Below the pieces are notes generated by a model. The model was not told the DNA's origin, did not search any database, and saw nothing but the letters and a program-made list of their open reading frames with translations. This document shows positions 53,731-62,724 of a stretch of 64,000 nucleotides of DNA, piece by piece. Location: the NCBI GenBank assembly GCA_029309925.1, contig JARKND010000004.1, forward strand, positions 620,001 to 684,000, given 5' to 3'. Each line of letters starts with the position of its first letter. The first letter of the stretch is position 1. This stretch comes from Fulvivirgaceae bacterium JP3-4. Lineage in GTDB: Bacteria; Bacteroidota; Bacteroidia; Cytophagales; Cyclobacteriaceae. The translations under genes and the position numbers were made by a program.

Positions 53731-53765
53731 TCCAAGGTCCAAGATCCAAGATTCAAAATCCAAAA
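53731..53765. repeat. degenerate TCCAAGA heptamer tandem array
   Basis: Five heptamers in a row (TCCAAGG, TCCAAGA twice, TTCAAAA, TCCAAAA) lie in the short spacer between the alkaline-phosphatase-type gene and the patatin gene. The array opens an artificial reading frame that extends the patatin gene upstream. Confidence 0.85.
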
Positions 53766-53778
53766 AACGAAAGCAAAG

Positions 53779-54894
53779 CTACTCGTTTTGTGCGGAAACG
53801 ATGGCCGGAGTTTCTTCCCTACGAATCATCGTGTGCATGACTTCTCCGGTCGGACGTGGAGCGTGGTATTGCTGTCCTGCGAAGGCGCTGATGGTTCTCG
53901 CGAGTTGCTTTTGATAATATTTGTTTCGCGTTTTCATTTCACCGGTAGGTGGCGTATCCGGTCCGATCACCGCAAACCATATTTGTCCCGAACCTCTCGC
54001 AAACAAACGATGTTTTGTCCAGTTGTTTTTTCCGCTTCCCCGACCATGATCAGTTGTGATGATCAACGTTGTCTTGTTTTTATAGTCAGGGGACGACTGA
54101 ATGTAATTCCACAAATCCGCCAGTAAACGATCGGCTTTGTTCGCAGCCATGAGATATTCGTCATACCTGCCCGCATGACCGTGTTCGTCAGTTTCATTGA
54201 AGGATAGAAAAAGTACTTTTGGCTTTTTTCGCTTCACGAATTCTTTTGCATACAAATAGGTGTACTCATCATACCGCGCTCCGTTCGATGGGTTCACAAC
54301 CTTATCCTGGTTGCCGTTCAGCCAACGCTCCTGGCGTGAAATTTCACCATCCGCAAGTTCAGTACCTGCGTTGACGTGTATGCCGGAGCGTTCTTCACTA
54401 AGGATATACGGAAATGCATCCCAGGTCGAAAAAGCTGCAACCTTGTTCTGGAATTCTTTCTGACGATTCAGAAATTCCAGCACCGTTGCATTAGGATTAA
54501 TCTTTTTTTCATTCGACCGAATGCGCAGATCGGCAAACCCGACCAGCATTTCGCTATAGCCGGGATACGACAACAATTGAAGGTTTGAACAGTTGACCTT
54601 GTTTCCAAATCTTCGATTTCCATACAGCTGACCGTGTACAGCAACCTCACCCCAAAGAAAAGGCATCAACGCTTTCCGGTTTTCAGTGGTTGAGCCATGC
54701 GTGAACCGGTCGACACCCGAACGATTCTTTGTAAACTTCGGGTTTTGAATTATCCGTTGGTCTGCCCCTTCGAAAACCTCCTGCCAACGGTAACCATCCA
54801 AAGCGACAATAATGATATTTTCAGTCTTCAACTCCTGAGCAAAAGTTGAGAACGACATGATAACAAGCGATATGAATGAAGACAGACGAACCAT
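53779..54894 (-). CDS. secreted alkaline-phosphatase-superfamily hydrolase
   Basis: The 371-residue product has a signal peptide (LVIMSFSTFAQ) and metal-site motifs of the alkaline phosphatase/phosphodiesterase superfamily: IIIVALDGYRWQEVF with the first Asp ligand, LSYPGYSEMLVG as the likely nucleophile region, DEHGHAGRYDEY and ITTDHGRGSGKNN. It acts in the periplasm on phosphate or sulfate esters; substrate not predictable. It lies upstream of the patatin gene on the same strand, across the heptamer spacer, and is divergent from the histidinol-phosphatase gene. Confidence 0.92.
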   Translation of the reverse strand: MVRLSSFISLVIMSFSTFAQELKTENIIIVALDGYRWQEVFEGADQRIIQNPKFTKNRSGVDRFTHGSTTENRKALMPFLWGEVAVHGQLYGNRRFGNKVNCSNLQLLSYPGYSEMLVGFADLRIRSNEKKINPNATVLEFLNRQKEFQNKVAAFSTWDAFPYILSEERSGIHVNAGTELADGEISRQERWLNGNQDKVVNPSNGARYDEYTYLYAKEFVKRKKPKVLFLSFNETDEHGHAGRYDEYLMAANKADRLLADLWNYIQSSPDYKNKTTLIITTDHGRGSGKNNWTKHRLFARGSGQIWFAVIGPDTPPTGEMKTRNKYYQKQLARTISAFAGQQYHAPRPTGEVMHTMIRREETPAIVSAQNE

Positions 54895-54986
54895 TGCAGT
54901 GTGGGTTCAAAAGTCATTCCACCTGCAGGGCGCAAAAGTGGTGACAGCATGCACGATTTTCCAATTCATGCCCTATCTTGAACGCC

Positions 54987-55829
54987 ATGTGGACAAACTA
55001 TCATAGCCATTGCAACTATTGTGACGGCAAGGGTACTATCGCAGAACACGTGGCCAAGGCCCGGGAGCTGAACTTGCGATCGATGGGTTTTTCCTCGCAT
55101 GCTCCCCTTCCGTTTGATGTGCCCTGGGCGATGAAAAAAGAGAGGCTTGAAAATTACCTTGCGGACATCGAAGCCGTTCGAAAAACGACTGCAGTCGAGA
55201 TCTACAAAGGGCTGGAGATAGACTACGTTCCAGGAAAGGTTTCGCCTGCCGACTATGAACGCGATCTTGACTATACGATAGGCTCTATTCACATGGTTGA
55301 ATATTTCAACAATGGCAAACCATGGGAAATTGACGGAGCCGCTACGCTCTTCAAGGAAGGGCTGGCGGAAATTTTCAACAACAATTACCGGGATGCAGTT
55401 ACACGCTACTTTGAGCTCAGCCGCGAAATGATTGACAAGAGCGGTCCAACGATAATCGGCCATCTTGATAAGATCAAAATTCAGAACCATGAGGGTGAAT
55501 ACTTCAGCGAATCGGATTCGTGGTATCAGCATGAGGTAATTGGAACGTTGAATAAAATCGCGGATGCCGGAGTAATTGTAGAGGTGAACACCCGCGGGCT
55601 GTACCAGAAAAAATCGCATACGCCATATCCCAGTCCGTGGATCATTGAATTGATGCGTCAGCGACACATACCGATCACCTTCAGCAGCGATGCCCACCGG
55701 CCCGATGATCTCATCAATCAATTTCAGGAGACAGCGTCACTGGTTTTTACGCTTGGTTATCGAAAAATTTCCATATTGAGGGACGGTTCATGGCAACCGG
55801 TTAACCTGACCCCTGATGGTATCGCTTAA
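54987..55829 (+). CDS. PHP-family histidinol-phosphatase
   Basis: The 280-residue protein starts MWTNYHSHCNYCDGKGT at 54987 (ATG chosen over a TTG three codons upstream) and shows PHP metal ligands: HSH, GFSSHAPLPF, GLEIDYVPG, GSIHMVEYF, IGHLDKIKI and FSSDAHRPDD. It matches HisJ/HisK-type histidinol-phosphatases, which convert histidinol phosphate to histidinol in histidine biosynthesis. No other his gene is near, so a different phosphate ester substrate is possible. It overlaps the next gene by 14 nt. Confidence 0.92.
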   Translation: MWTNYHSHCNYCDGKGTIAEHVAKARELNLRSMGFSSHAPLPFDVPWAMKKERLENYLADIEAVRKTTAVEIYKGLEIDYVPGKVSPADYERDLDYTIGSIHMVEYFNNGKPWEIDGAATLFKEGLAEIFNNNYRDAVTRYFELSREMIDKSGPTIIGHLDKIKIQNHEGEYFSESDSWYQHEVIGTLNKIADAGVIVEVNTRGLYQKKSHTPYPSPWIIELMRQRHIPITFSSDAHRPDDLINQFQETASLVFTLGYRKISILRDGSWQPVNLTPDGIA

Positions 55830-57105
55830 CAAGCATCCGCTTACAGAAAAACTCGAACGATCGAACGGATTTTGGTTCACACTCTATGCATCGATCAGTG
55901 CCTTTTGTCTCTACACCTGTATTTATGCTTTTCGCAAAACATTTTCCGCTGCCACTTTTGATGACATTGCTTATGCAGGAATAAGCTACAAAGTGTGGCT
56001 CGTTACCTTCCAGGTGGTCGGCTACGCTATGGCAAAATTCTTTGGAATCAAATTCATCGCGGAACTCAAAGCACATAAAAGAACCTCTGGAATTCTCTTG
56101 ATGGTTTTGATTGCGGCACTGGCGTGGCTCCTCTTTGCCATCGTACCGGCACCGTATAACATCATCTTCCTTTTTATGAATGGATTCCCCCTCGGACTTG
56201 TCTGGGGCATGGTGTTCGGCTACCTGGAAGGGAGGCGAATGACTGAGGTGCTTGGGGCATCGCTCTCCGTGAGTTTTATTTTTTCTGCGGGCTTATGCCG
56301 TTCTGTTGGCGCTTACCTCATGCGCGACTGGGGTGTGAGCGAAACGTGGATGCCGTTTGCAGCGTGTGGAGTATTTATCGTTCCGCTTCTGATCTTTCTC
56401 TGGCTTCTTGACAAAGTACCGCCTCCTTCAGCAGTAGACGAGGCGTTGCGAACAAGACGGCAACCCATGGATGCAGCTCAGCGGGCTCATTTTGTTAAAA
56501 CATTTCTTCCTGGTATCGTGCTGTTTGTGCTGGCTTACATGCTGCTCACTGCCTTCCGTGACTTCAGAGAAAATTTTGCCTCGGATGTGTGGAAGTCGCT
56601 CGGCTATGGAAATGTTGCAGGCATTTACACGCAGACCGAAACACCTGTATCGATCCTCGTGCTCATCATCATGGGCAGCATAATGCTCATCAAAAACAAT
56701 AAAACGGCATTGATGGTGAATCACCTGATCATTATCGTTGGAATGTTGCTCATCGGGGGAGGGACGCTCCTGTTTGAACAAAAGTTAATCGAAGCACCGA
56801 TGTGGATGATCCTCATAGGTATTGGATTGTATCTTGGCTACGTGCCCTTCAACAGTATTTTCTTTGACAGGCTTATTGCCGCGTTCCGTTATGTCGGAAC
56901 CGTGGGCTTCATCATGTACGTTGCAGATGCTTTCGGATATCTTGGAAGCGTAAGTGTATTGTTCCTGAAGGAATTTTCATACACGCAGCTCAGCTGGGTA
57001 GAATTCTTTATCTCGGCAGGCTACGCGATCTGCATTGCAGGAACACTTCTCATCACAGGGTCAATGATCTATTTTCACCGAAGACACAAACAGCTTCAGT
57101 CGTGA
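55816..57105 (+). CDS. DUF5690 MFS-like membrane protein
   Basis: The 429-residue protein has about twelve membrane helices and an MFS-like layout (FWFTLYASISAFCLYTCIYA; GFPLGLVWGMVFGYLEGRRM; FRYVGTVGFIMYVADAFGYL). I recognise the DUF5690 family of Bacteroidota; its substrate is unknown. It overlaps the 3' end of the PHP phosphatase gene by 14 nt, so the two are translated from one mRNA and probably work on the same metabolite: the transporter moves it, the phosphatase processes it (inference). The stop overlaps a convergent gene by 10 nt. Confidence 0.9.
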   Translation: MVSLNKHPLTEKLERSNGFWFTLYASISAFCLYTCIYAFRKTFSAATFDDIAYAGISYKVWLVTFQVVGYAMAKFFGIKFIAELKAHKRTSGILLMVLIAALAWLLFAIVPAPYNIIFLFMNGFPLGLVWGMVFGYLEGRRMTEVLGASLSVSFIFSAGLCRSVGAYLMRDWGVSETWMPFAACGVFIVPLLIFLWLLDKVPPPSAVDEALRTRRQPMDAAQRAHFVKTFLPGIVLFVLAYMLLTAFRDFRENFASDVWKSLGYGNVAGIYTQTETPVSILVLIIMGSIMLIKNNKTALMVNHLIIIVGMLLIGGGTLLFEQKLIEAPMWMILIGIGLYLGYVPFNSIFFDRLIAAFRYVGTVGFIMYVADAFGYLGSVSVLFLKEFSYTQLSWVEFFISAGYAICIAGTLLITGSMIYFHRRHKQLQS

Positions 57106-57692
57106 GTTTCGTTTTTGGCGATCTGCAACTTGCTGGTCACGTAGTTATTGTAGTAGGCGCTCATATCAACAATATCCTCCAGGGTCTTCGGGCTCAGCTG
57201 ATTTTGCCTGACGTAGGTCTCGAGCGCACCGTTTGAATTTTCTACCAGTGTGGGATAGACTTTCTTTCTGAATTTGTGCAACCCCTGGATCTCTTCATCA
57301 TAGAGCACATAATATTCGTAATCGGTCAGATCGAGATGCAGTGAATACCACATGGTGAGCTGCCTGCGAAGAATCGTTACCTCCCCGTCAACCATCAGCT
57401 CGAAAAACTGATGCGTGCGTGCTGCACCCACACCGATATTCAGCGAAACGAATCTGCGCTCTGCTTCGAGCTCTTCATCATAAATATTGAGGTAGGCAAT
57501 TTTAAAGGCCGGTATTACGCTGATGTGGTCCGATACGCGGAAGAACACGACATCATATCCGTGCTTTACGGAAATCTCGCCACGCAAAACTGATTTTGAT
57601 TTGAGGATTACCGATCCTTTATACCACTCTTCGGCAAAAGAGGAAAATGAAAATGTTGTCATCAGAAACAACAGCACAACCCTGACCCACAT
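57096..57692 (-). CDS. secreted protein, hypothetical
   Basis: The 198-residue product has a signal peptide (VVLLFLMTTFSFSSFAEE) and a mainly beta-rich body with YKGSVILKSKSVLRGEISVK and aromatic clusters (LDLTDYEYYVLYDEE), then helices at the end. It resembles a family of uncharacterised Bacteroidota periplasmic proteins but I cannot name it. It is convergent with the DUF5690 gene with a 10-nt overlap of their ends. Confidence 0.8.
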   Translation of the reverse strand: MWVRVVLLFLMTTFSFSSFAEEWYKGSVILKSKSVLRGEISVKHGYDVVFFRVSDHISVIPAFKIAYLNIYDEELEAERRFVSLNIGVGAARTHQFFELMVDGEVTILRRQLTMWYSLHLDLTDYEYYVLYDEEIQGLHKFRKKVYPTLVENSNGALETYVRQNQLSPKTLEDIVDMSAYYNNYVTSKLQIAKNETHD

Positions 57693-57738
57693 GACACGCT
57701 GAATTTTGCCTTAGCGGCTAAATTCACATGCCAAAAGA

Positions 57739-58338
57739 TCACAACGCTTTGATGTTGGCTTTCTGAAAATATTCCTGCAGCGCCCGATTCACTGCATCAG
57801 TCGCCCGCGCGTAAAGCTCTGAATTGCCTTTAGTGAGATGCAGCAGGAGCTGCTTGCTTTCGCGGATATAAACCAGCGCGAAATCTGTATCGCTTTTCGA
57901 AACATCGCGCACATTGTCGATAATATCAGCATACTTAACCGTGTGCGCATCACCACTCGCCTCGCTGAGACGTTCGGCTTCTCGCGTTCTTCGCGTTCTG
58001 CGATTTAAGTTTGGATAATTTGCCTTAACAAACACATCGGTCAGTTCAATCACCAGTTCAAAAGTCTTCTCGGTGTTCGGAGCATCCATAACAGAGCTCA
58101 AAAAGTCTTTAAGCTCCTCGGCTGTGACTGGGGTGTCTTCCAGTACATCGTGAAGCAGGGATGCAGCGAGCAGTGGTATTTCCTGCGAATACTCACGGAC
58201 GATCTCCATGACGCGGATGGGGTGAACAATATACCTTTCGTTAGCGTATTTGCGCATCTGCTCACCATGCGCCTCGTCCGCAAACATCTTCACTTTTTCT
58301 ATTACCTCACCTGTCGTCATGCTTTTTTGCGCCTCCAT
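57739..58338 (-). CDS. HD-domain hydrolase (RelA/SpoT-hydrolase or Mesh1-like)
   Basis: The 199-residue protein has the HD motif set of the (p)ppGpp hydrolase type: IVHPIRVMEIV, AASLLHDVLEDTPVT and VKYADIIDNVRDVS. It has no synthetase, TGS or ACT domain, so it is a single-domain hydrolase like Mesh1 or other small HD proteins. Substrate could be (p)ppGpp or another phosphorylated metabolite such as NADPH; this is inference. An ATG six codons in (58320) is an alternative start. Confidence 0.88.
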   Translation of the reverse strand: MEAQKSMTTGEVIEKVKMFADEAHGEQMRKYANERYIVHPIRVMEIVREYSQEIPLLAASLLHDVLEDTPVTAEELKDFLSSVMDAPNTEKTFELVIELTDVFVKANYPNLNRRTRRTREAERLSEASGDAHTVKYADIIDNVRDVSKSDTDFALVYIRESKQLLLHLTKGNSELYARATDAVNRALQEYFQKANIKAL

Positions 58339-58413
58339 TAGACAACTCCCGCGCGGCCCATCGCGTTCACATCTCCGTAAATTTTTTGTAGAATTTTATG
58401 CCCGCTACGAGTT

Positions 58414-59073
58414 TTACCCTATGCATGCGAGCACATCGGCAAGGGACCTCAGAAGAAAATCCGGTTTGCTTTCGCGAAGGATAACCTCGGGTTGTGTTCC
58501 CGATAATACGGCCGCTGTTATCGCGCCTGCATTTTTTCCCTCTTCAATATCTGCGGCTGTATCTCCTACCTTAAGAATCGACTGAACACTAACGGAAAGC
58601 CTGCCGCCCATATCGAAAATCATATCTGGAAAGGGCCGACCACGGCCAAGCGCTTCGTAGACCTGAACATAATCCAGACGATAGCGCGCCCACCCAAGCG
58701 ATTGATAAAGCACATCGAATACGGTCCGGGGCAGTCCACTACCGATACCCACTTTGATTCCACTGTCCTTGAGTACCTGAACGACTTGCGGAAACTCCGG
58801 ATGCTCTGCAAAGTTCGTGAGTCGATCCCTGAGATTATCAATGAATGACTGGAGAATAGCCGGTTCAAGGCTGGCTGATTTGTTGGAAGCCATTAACGTG
58901 GTGCGGATTGCATCGGACTTGCTTAATCCCCTCAGCTTCAGAATGTCGCCTTTGCCGATTGTTATGGCGTGTTGGGAAAAAGCCAGGGCAAAGCAATTGT
59001 TGACGGTTTCAGGATCTGATTCCAGAACCGTAGTACCAATCATATCAAAAAGCACTGCTTTTATCTGAGCCAT
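58414..59073 (-). CDS. PhnX-like HAD-superfamily hydrolase
   Basis: The 219-residue protein begins AVLFDMIGTTVLESD, the phosphonatase-like HAD pattern in which position +2 after nucleophile D10 is not Asp (here Ile, often Ala). Later motifs are VGIGSGLPRT and LKVGDTAADIEEGKNAG. Cap features fit the PhnX-like group, which includes phosphonoacetaldehyde hydrolases and related phosphatases. A Schiff-base Lys typical of true phosphonatases cannot be placed with confidence, so the substrate is open. Confidence 0.9.
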   Translation of the reverse strand: MAQIKAVLFDMIGTTVLESDPETVNNCFALAFSQHAITIGKGDILKLRGLSKSDAIRTTLMASNKSASLEPAILQSFIDNLRDRLTNFAEHPEFPQVVQVLKDSGIKVGIGSGLPRTVFDVLYQSLGWARYRLDYVQVYEALGRGRPFPDMIFDMGGRLSVSVQSILKVGDTAADIEEGKNAGAITAAVLSGTQPEVILRESKPDFLLRSLADVLACIG

Positions 59074-59183
59074 GACCTGATATCCGCGCTTAAAAGCCGC
59101 TACAATTTACCGAAATGTTATAGGATCAGGGCGGACTTCTGGCGGGTATAATTTTTTCTTTGCCTTCCAATAAATCTTTCCAT

Positions 59184-59810
59184 ATGGTACAGACAGTGAT
59201 AGGGATCTTTGACGACACGAGCAACGCGGAGTGGGCTGTGCATTCTTTGATGGACAACAATTTTGACCGTGAGCATATTGACATTTCATTACCGCCAGAC
59301 CCGTCTGAAACACGCGGAGACGCCACGGATGAAAATGGTGTTCTTGACAGCAAGGTCGGCAAATATTTCCTGAGCGTCTTCCAGGATACGCAGCTTGCAA
59401 TGAAGTACGCAACCGTAGCGCAGCGTGGTACAGTCATCGCTGTGCTGACACACGACTATGCTGCGGCCGTACTGGCCGCAGGAATTCTTGACAGCTGTGG
59501 AGCGCTTAATGTCGATGAGCACTTCAAAGTTCAGGAAGATGCAATGACGCGGGACGACAGAAGAATGGAGGCACGCGTTGCCAAGTCAGCGATGAACAGC
59601 GAACCAGATCCTGAAATGTCAAATGAAAGAAGTCCGTCTCTTGAATCTTCAGTAAGTACACCAAACGGTCCTGGTCGCGAGGGAGTGCCTGGCAGCACCA
59701 TTACCCGCAGCCGTATCGTTAACCGCAGGGCTGATGATGAAATCCACATTAAGGAAGACACGTGGATCGACCGCAGGACACTTGACGACCTTGACGAAGG
59801 AAAGGTGTGA
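59184..59810 (+). CDS. stress-related protein with YflT/GSP17M-like N-terminus
   Basis: From ATG at 59184 the 208-residue protein begins MVQTVIGIFDDTSNAEWAVH, an N-terminal ferredoxin-like domain of the general-stress-protein-17M type (GTVIAVLTHDYAAAVLAAGI; residues 1-110). A charged, disordered second half ends IVNRRADDEIHIKEDTWIDR and LDDLDEGKV. I chose this ATG over a TTG eight codons upstream. No precise function. It precedes the ligD-like gene by 16 nt and is probably co-transcribed with it. Confidence 0.78.
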   Translation: MVQTVIGIFDDTSNAEWAVHSLMDNNFDREHIDISLPPDPSETRGDATDENGVLDSKVGKYFLSVFQDTQLAMKYATVAQRGTVIAVLTHDYAAAVLAAGILDSCGALNVDEHFKVQEDAMTRDDRRMEARVAKSAMNSEPDPEMSNERSPSLESSVSTPNGPGREGVPGSTITRSRIVNRRADDEIHIKEDTWIDRRTLDDLDEGKV

Positions 59811-59826
59811 CGAACGCGTTTAGCAG

Positions 59827-61842
59827 ATGAGTATCGCTAAACGAAAAACGGCTTCACACAAATCTGCAATACCTTCAGCAATCAAGCCGATGCTTTGCAC
59901 ACTGGTGCAGGAGCCATTTCAAAACCCGGATTACATCTTCGAAGTAAAATGGGATGGCTATCGCGTGATCAGTTACAAAGATGGAGATCATGTGAAGCTT
60001 GAATCGCGGGGTGGCCTCAGCTTCAGCAAAAAATATCCATCGATCATTTCGGCTCTTCAGAAGCTTCCGCACGATATTGTGATGGACGGTGAGATCGTTG
60101 TGCTCAATGATGAGGGTAAGCCGGACTTTGATGCGTTGCAAAAATTCAATGGCGGAAAAGGCGGTGTAGTCTATTATACCTTTGACCTTTTGTGGTGTGA
60201 TGGTGAGGATCTCATGAGCCGACCGCTCCTTGAACGAAAAGAGCAGCTAAAGAAAATTCTTGGAGGAAACACCACGGTGCGCTACAGCGATCACTTTGAA
60301 GATGGGCTATCGCTGTTCAACCAGGTGCAGCAACTCAGTCTGGAGGGTATTGTTGCGAAGTTAAAAACAAGCCGTTATGTTCCTGATAAACGCGGGCGAG
60401 AATGGCTGAAAATACCAACGTCCCTTAAACAGGAATTTGTCATCGGTGGATGGGTTGAATCAGACAGCGGAAGACTTTTCAGGACGCTTCTCTTTGGCGC
60501 GTACAATGACGAGGGCAACCTCGAATGGATCGGTCATGCAGGGGGTGGATATAAAGAGCATGAGATGCCCTCAATCCTACAGAAACTCAAAGCGATTGAG
60601 ATTGGCAAAAGTCCTTTTGCAAATCCTGTAGAATATGACGGTGTTGTGCATTGGACTAAACCAGAACTTGTTGCAAACATCAAGTATGCAACCACAACCC
60701 GCTCCGGCAAAATCCGAAAGCCTGCTATTTTTTTAGGATGGCGCAACGACAAGCGTGCTGCACAGGTCATAAAGGAAGTTCCAGCACACATCTCTGACAA
60801 AAGTGCTGTGAAGCGGAAGGCGACAGCGTCAGCAGACAGAAAGCCGATCAGAAAAGATCGAAGCCAGAGCGGTACTGCTACCTCTGACAGCAACTGGCCG
60901 ATCGTTGAGTCCGAAAAAATACGCCAGCGCGAAACGCTGGACTTTGGAACATGCAAGGTGGAAGTTTACAATGTTGATCGCGAAATCTGGAAGGGCATAA
61001 CGAAGGGGCACTTGCTTCATTACTACCATACCATTTCAGACAGTATTCTTCCTTATATTAAAGGCCGGCCGTTGTCACTCTACCTCAAACTGAAGGGTGC
61101 TTTTGCTGCGGGCGTTTATATTAAAGATATGGAAGGCCGCGAGCCGGCATGCAGCGAGGTGTTCAGCGTAGAGAGAAAGCATAAAAAGGCCGGCAAGAGA
61201 GATGTGGTTGACTACCTCGTGTGCAATAATGTTGAAACGCTGTTGTACATGATCAACCTTGGATGCGTGGATGTCAACCCCTGGACTTCCCGAACTGCTG
61301 CACCTGGCAACCCTGACTATATCGTTATTGATCTTGATCCAAGCGATGAAGATTTTAGCAAAGCGGTGGTTGCTGCACAGGCCACGAAAGAAGTTCTTGA
61401 CGGGCTTTCATTGAAGGCAGCGATAAAAACAAGCGGAAAAACGGGACTGCATATTTTTATCCCCTGTTCACACTTCACTTTTGGCGAGGCGCGTCTTCTC
61501 GCTGAAAAAATTTGCGAGCAGGTTAACCTGATTGAGCCTTCAATAACCACGACAGAAGTTTCAATCGACCAGCGCGGTAACAAAGTATATCTCGACCCAA
61601 ATCAAAATGACTATACAGATACGGTGGCCGCACCTTATTCCGTAAGGCCTTATAAGCATCCGTTCGTCTCGGCACCGATCGAGTGGAAAGAATTGAACAA
61701 CAGCCTCGACCCTGGAAAATTCACAATTGATTCAATGATCAAAAGACTTAAGAAGGTGGACCCGTTTCGTATCCTTTTTGATAGTAAGCTCATTCAAAAA
61801 AATAATGCTGCGCTGCTTAAGCTATTGCGGCATGATGGCTGA
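59827..61842 (+). CDS. ligD: DNA ligase D, LIG-POL form lacking the phosphoesterase domain
   Basis: The 671-residue protein has an ATP-dependent ligase domain at about 15-320 (nucleophile K41 in EVKWDGYR, then EGIVAKLKTSRYVPDKRGRE), a short Lys/Ser-rich linker, and a LigD-type polymerase/primase domain at about 370-665 (KGRPLSLYLKL, IVIDLDPSDED with the catalytic Asp pair, KTSGKTGLHIFIPC and NDYTDTVAAPYSVR). It has no N-terminal 3'-phosphoesterase domain, unlike the standard PE-LIG-POL enzyme. It should act in non-homologous end joining; no ku gene is visible in the window. It follows the stress-protein gene by 16 nt. Confidence 0.93.
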   Translation: MSIAKRKTASHKSAIPSAIKPMLCTLVQEPFQNPDYIFEVKWDGYRVISYKDGDHVKLESRGGLSFSKKYPSIISALQKLPHDIVMDGEIVVLNDEGKPDFDALQKFNGGKGGVVYYTFDLLWCDGEDLMSRPLLERKEQLKKILGGNTTVRYSDHFEDGLSLFNQVQQLSLEGIVAKLKTSRYVPDKRGREWLKIPTSLKQEFVIGGWVESDSGRLFRTLLFGAYNDEGNLEWIGHAGGGYKEHEMPSILQKLKAIEIGKSPFANPVEYDGVVHWTKPELVANIKYATTTRSGKIRKPAIFLGWRNDKRAAQVIKEVPAHISDKSAVKRKATASADRKPIRKDRSQSGTATSDSNWPIVESEKIRQRETLDFGTCKVEVYNVDREIWKGITKGHLLHYYHTISDSILPYIKGRPLSLYLKLKGAFAAGVYIKDMEGREPACSEVFSVERKHKKAGKRDVVDYLVCNNVETLLYMINLGCVDVNPWTSRTAAPGNPDYIVIDLDPSDEDFSKAVVAAQATKEVLDGLSLKAAIKTSGKTGLHIFIPCSHFTFGEARLLAEKICEQVNLIEPSITTTEVSIDQRGNKVYLDPNQNDYTDTVAAPYSVRPYKHPFVSAPIEWKELNNSLDPGKFTIDSMIKRLKKVDPFRILFDSKLIQKNNAALLKLLRHDG

Positions 61843-61903
61843 GTGTAACAATTCAACGACTCCTATCGTCTGACTGAACAGATTGTATTACTATCTTTGA
61901 TCG

Positions 61904-62662
61904 ATGGCACCTTTTGCGCGGGAAAATTCAATTGTGAGAAAAATCTGGGGACGACACGACACAGTGCTGTTGATCTTTGCAGGCTCTGCAGCTGAATTTG
62001 CCCTGAACAAGGCTGTTGATTGGTTGTACTTCACAGGCCGACTCCCGGCTGATCCGTTGGGCCGTCTCTTTTCCACTGTCACGTATGCGCGCAACATTGT
62101 GTTTTCGGAAAACGAGAAAGCACTCGCTGTCATTGACACAATGCGAAATATCCATAAGCAAGTCGAGGCAAACAGACAATCTACCATTCCTGACTGGGCT
62201 TACCGCGATGTGTTGTATATGCTCATTCACTATTCGATAGCTTCCTACGAAACGCTCGAGAGGTCTCTTACTGCAGAAGAAAAGGCAGACGTTTACGATG
62301 TGTTTTATCGGGTTGGAAGCCGGATGGGACTTAAAGACCTTCCTCTCTCCTATCCACAGTGGCTTCTCAGCCGTGAACAACACCTTGCCAACGACATCGA
62401 GCGCAGTCACTATACAGACGATCTGTTCCGTCAATATAAGAAACACCTCGGTGTAGCCCGCTACAAAATACTGCTCGAATCGCAGAAGCTTGTGGTCCCT
62501 GGCCGCGTGTCGTCACTTCTCGATCTGGAAGGCTCAAAGATACTCAAGCCTATGTTGCCTCTTTATCGCATCATCAAAAAGGCAAAGCTAGACTGGTTTC
62601 TCTTCTCAAGCATATTGCCTTCAAATTATAAAGCACAGATCAAGGCACTGAACATCGGTTAA
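61904..62662 (+). CDS. DUF2236 (MpaB/latex-clearing-type oxygenase) protein
   Basis: The 252-residue protein has the DUF2236 pattern: VDWLYFTGRLPADPLGRLFS, then TYARNIVFSENEKA, AVIDTMRNIHKQVE and AYRDVLYMLIHYSIASYETL (candidate haem ligand His). The family includes MpaB oxygenase and rubber oxygenase Lcp; bacterial members are mostly uncharacterised haem proteins. It follows the ligase gene by 61 nt on the same strand. Confidence 0.85.
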   Translation: MAPFARENSIVRKIWGRHDTVLLIFAGSAAEFALNKAVDWLYFTGRLPADPLGRLFSTVTYARNIVFSENEKALAVIDTMRNIHKQVEANRQSTIPDWAYRDVLYMLIHYSIASYETLERSLTAEEKADVYDVFYRVGSRMGLKDLPLSYPQWLLSREQHLANDIERSHYTDDLFRQYKKHLGVARYKILLESQKLVVPGRVSSLLDLEGSKILKPMLPLYRIIKKAKLDWFLFSSILPSNYKAQIKALNIG

Positions 62663-62724
62663 GGCGAAGTGTTGTGCTTGCGCCCGAGCCGGGTAAAAAC
62701 TATCTTCGGAGAAAATCACGTTTT

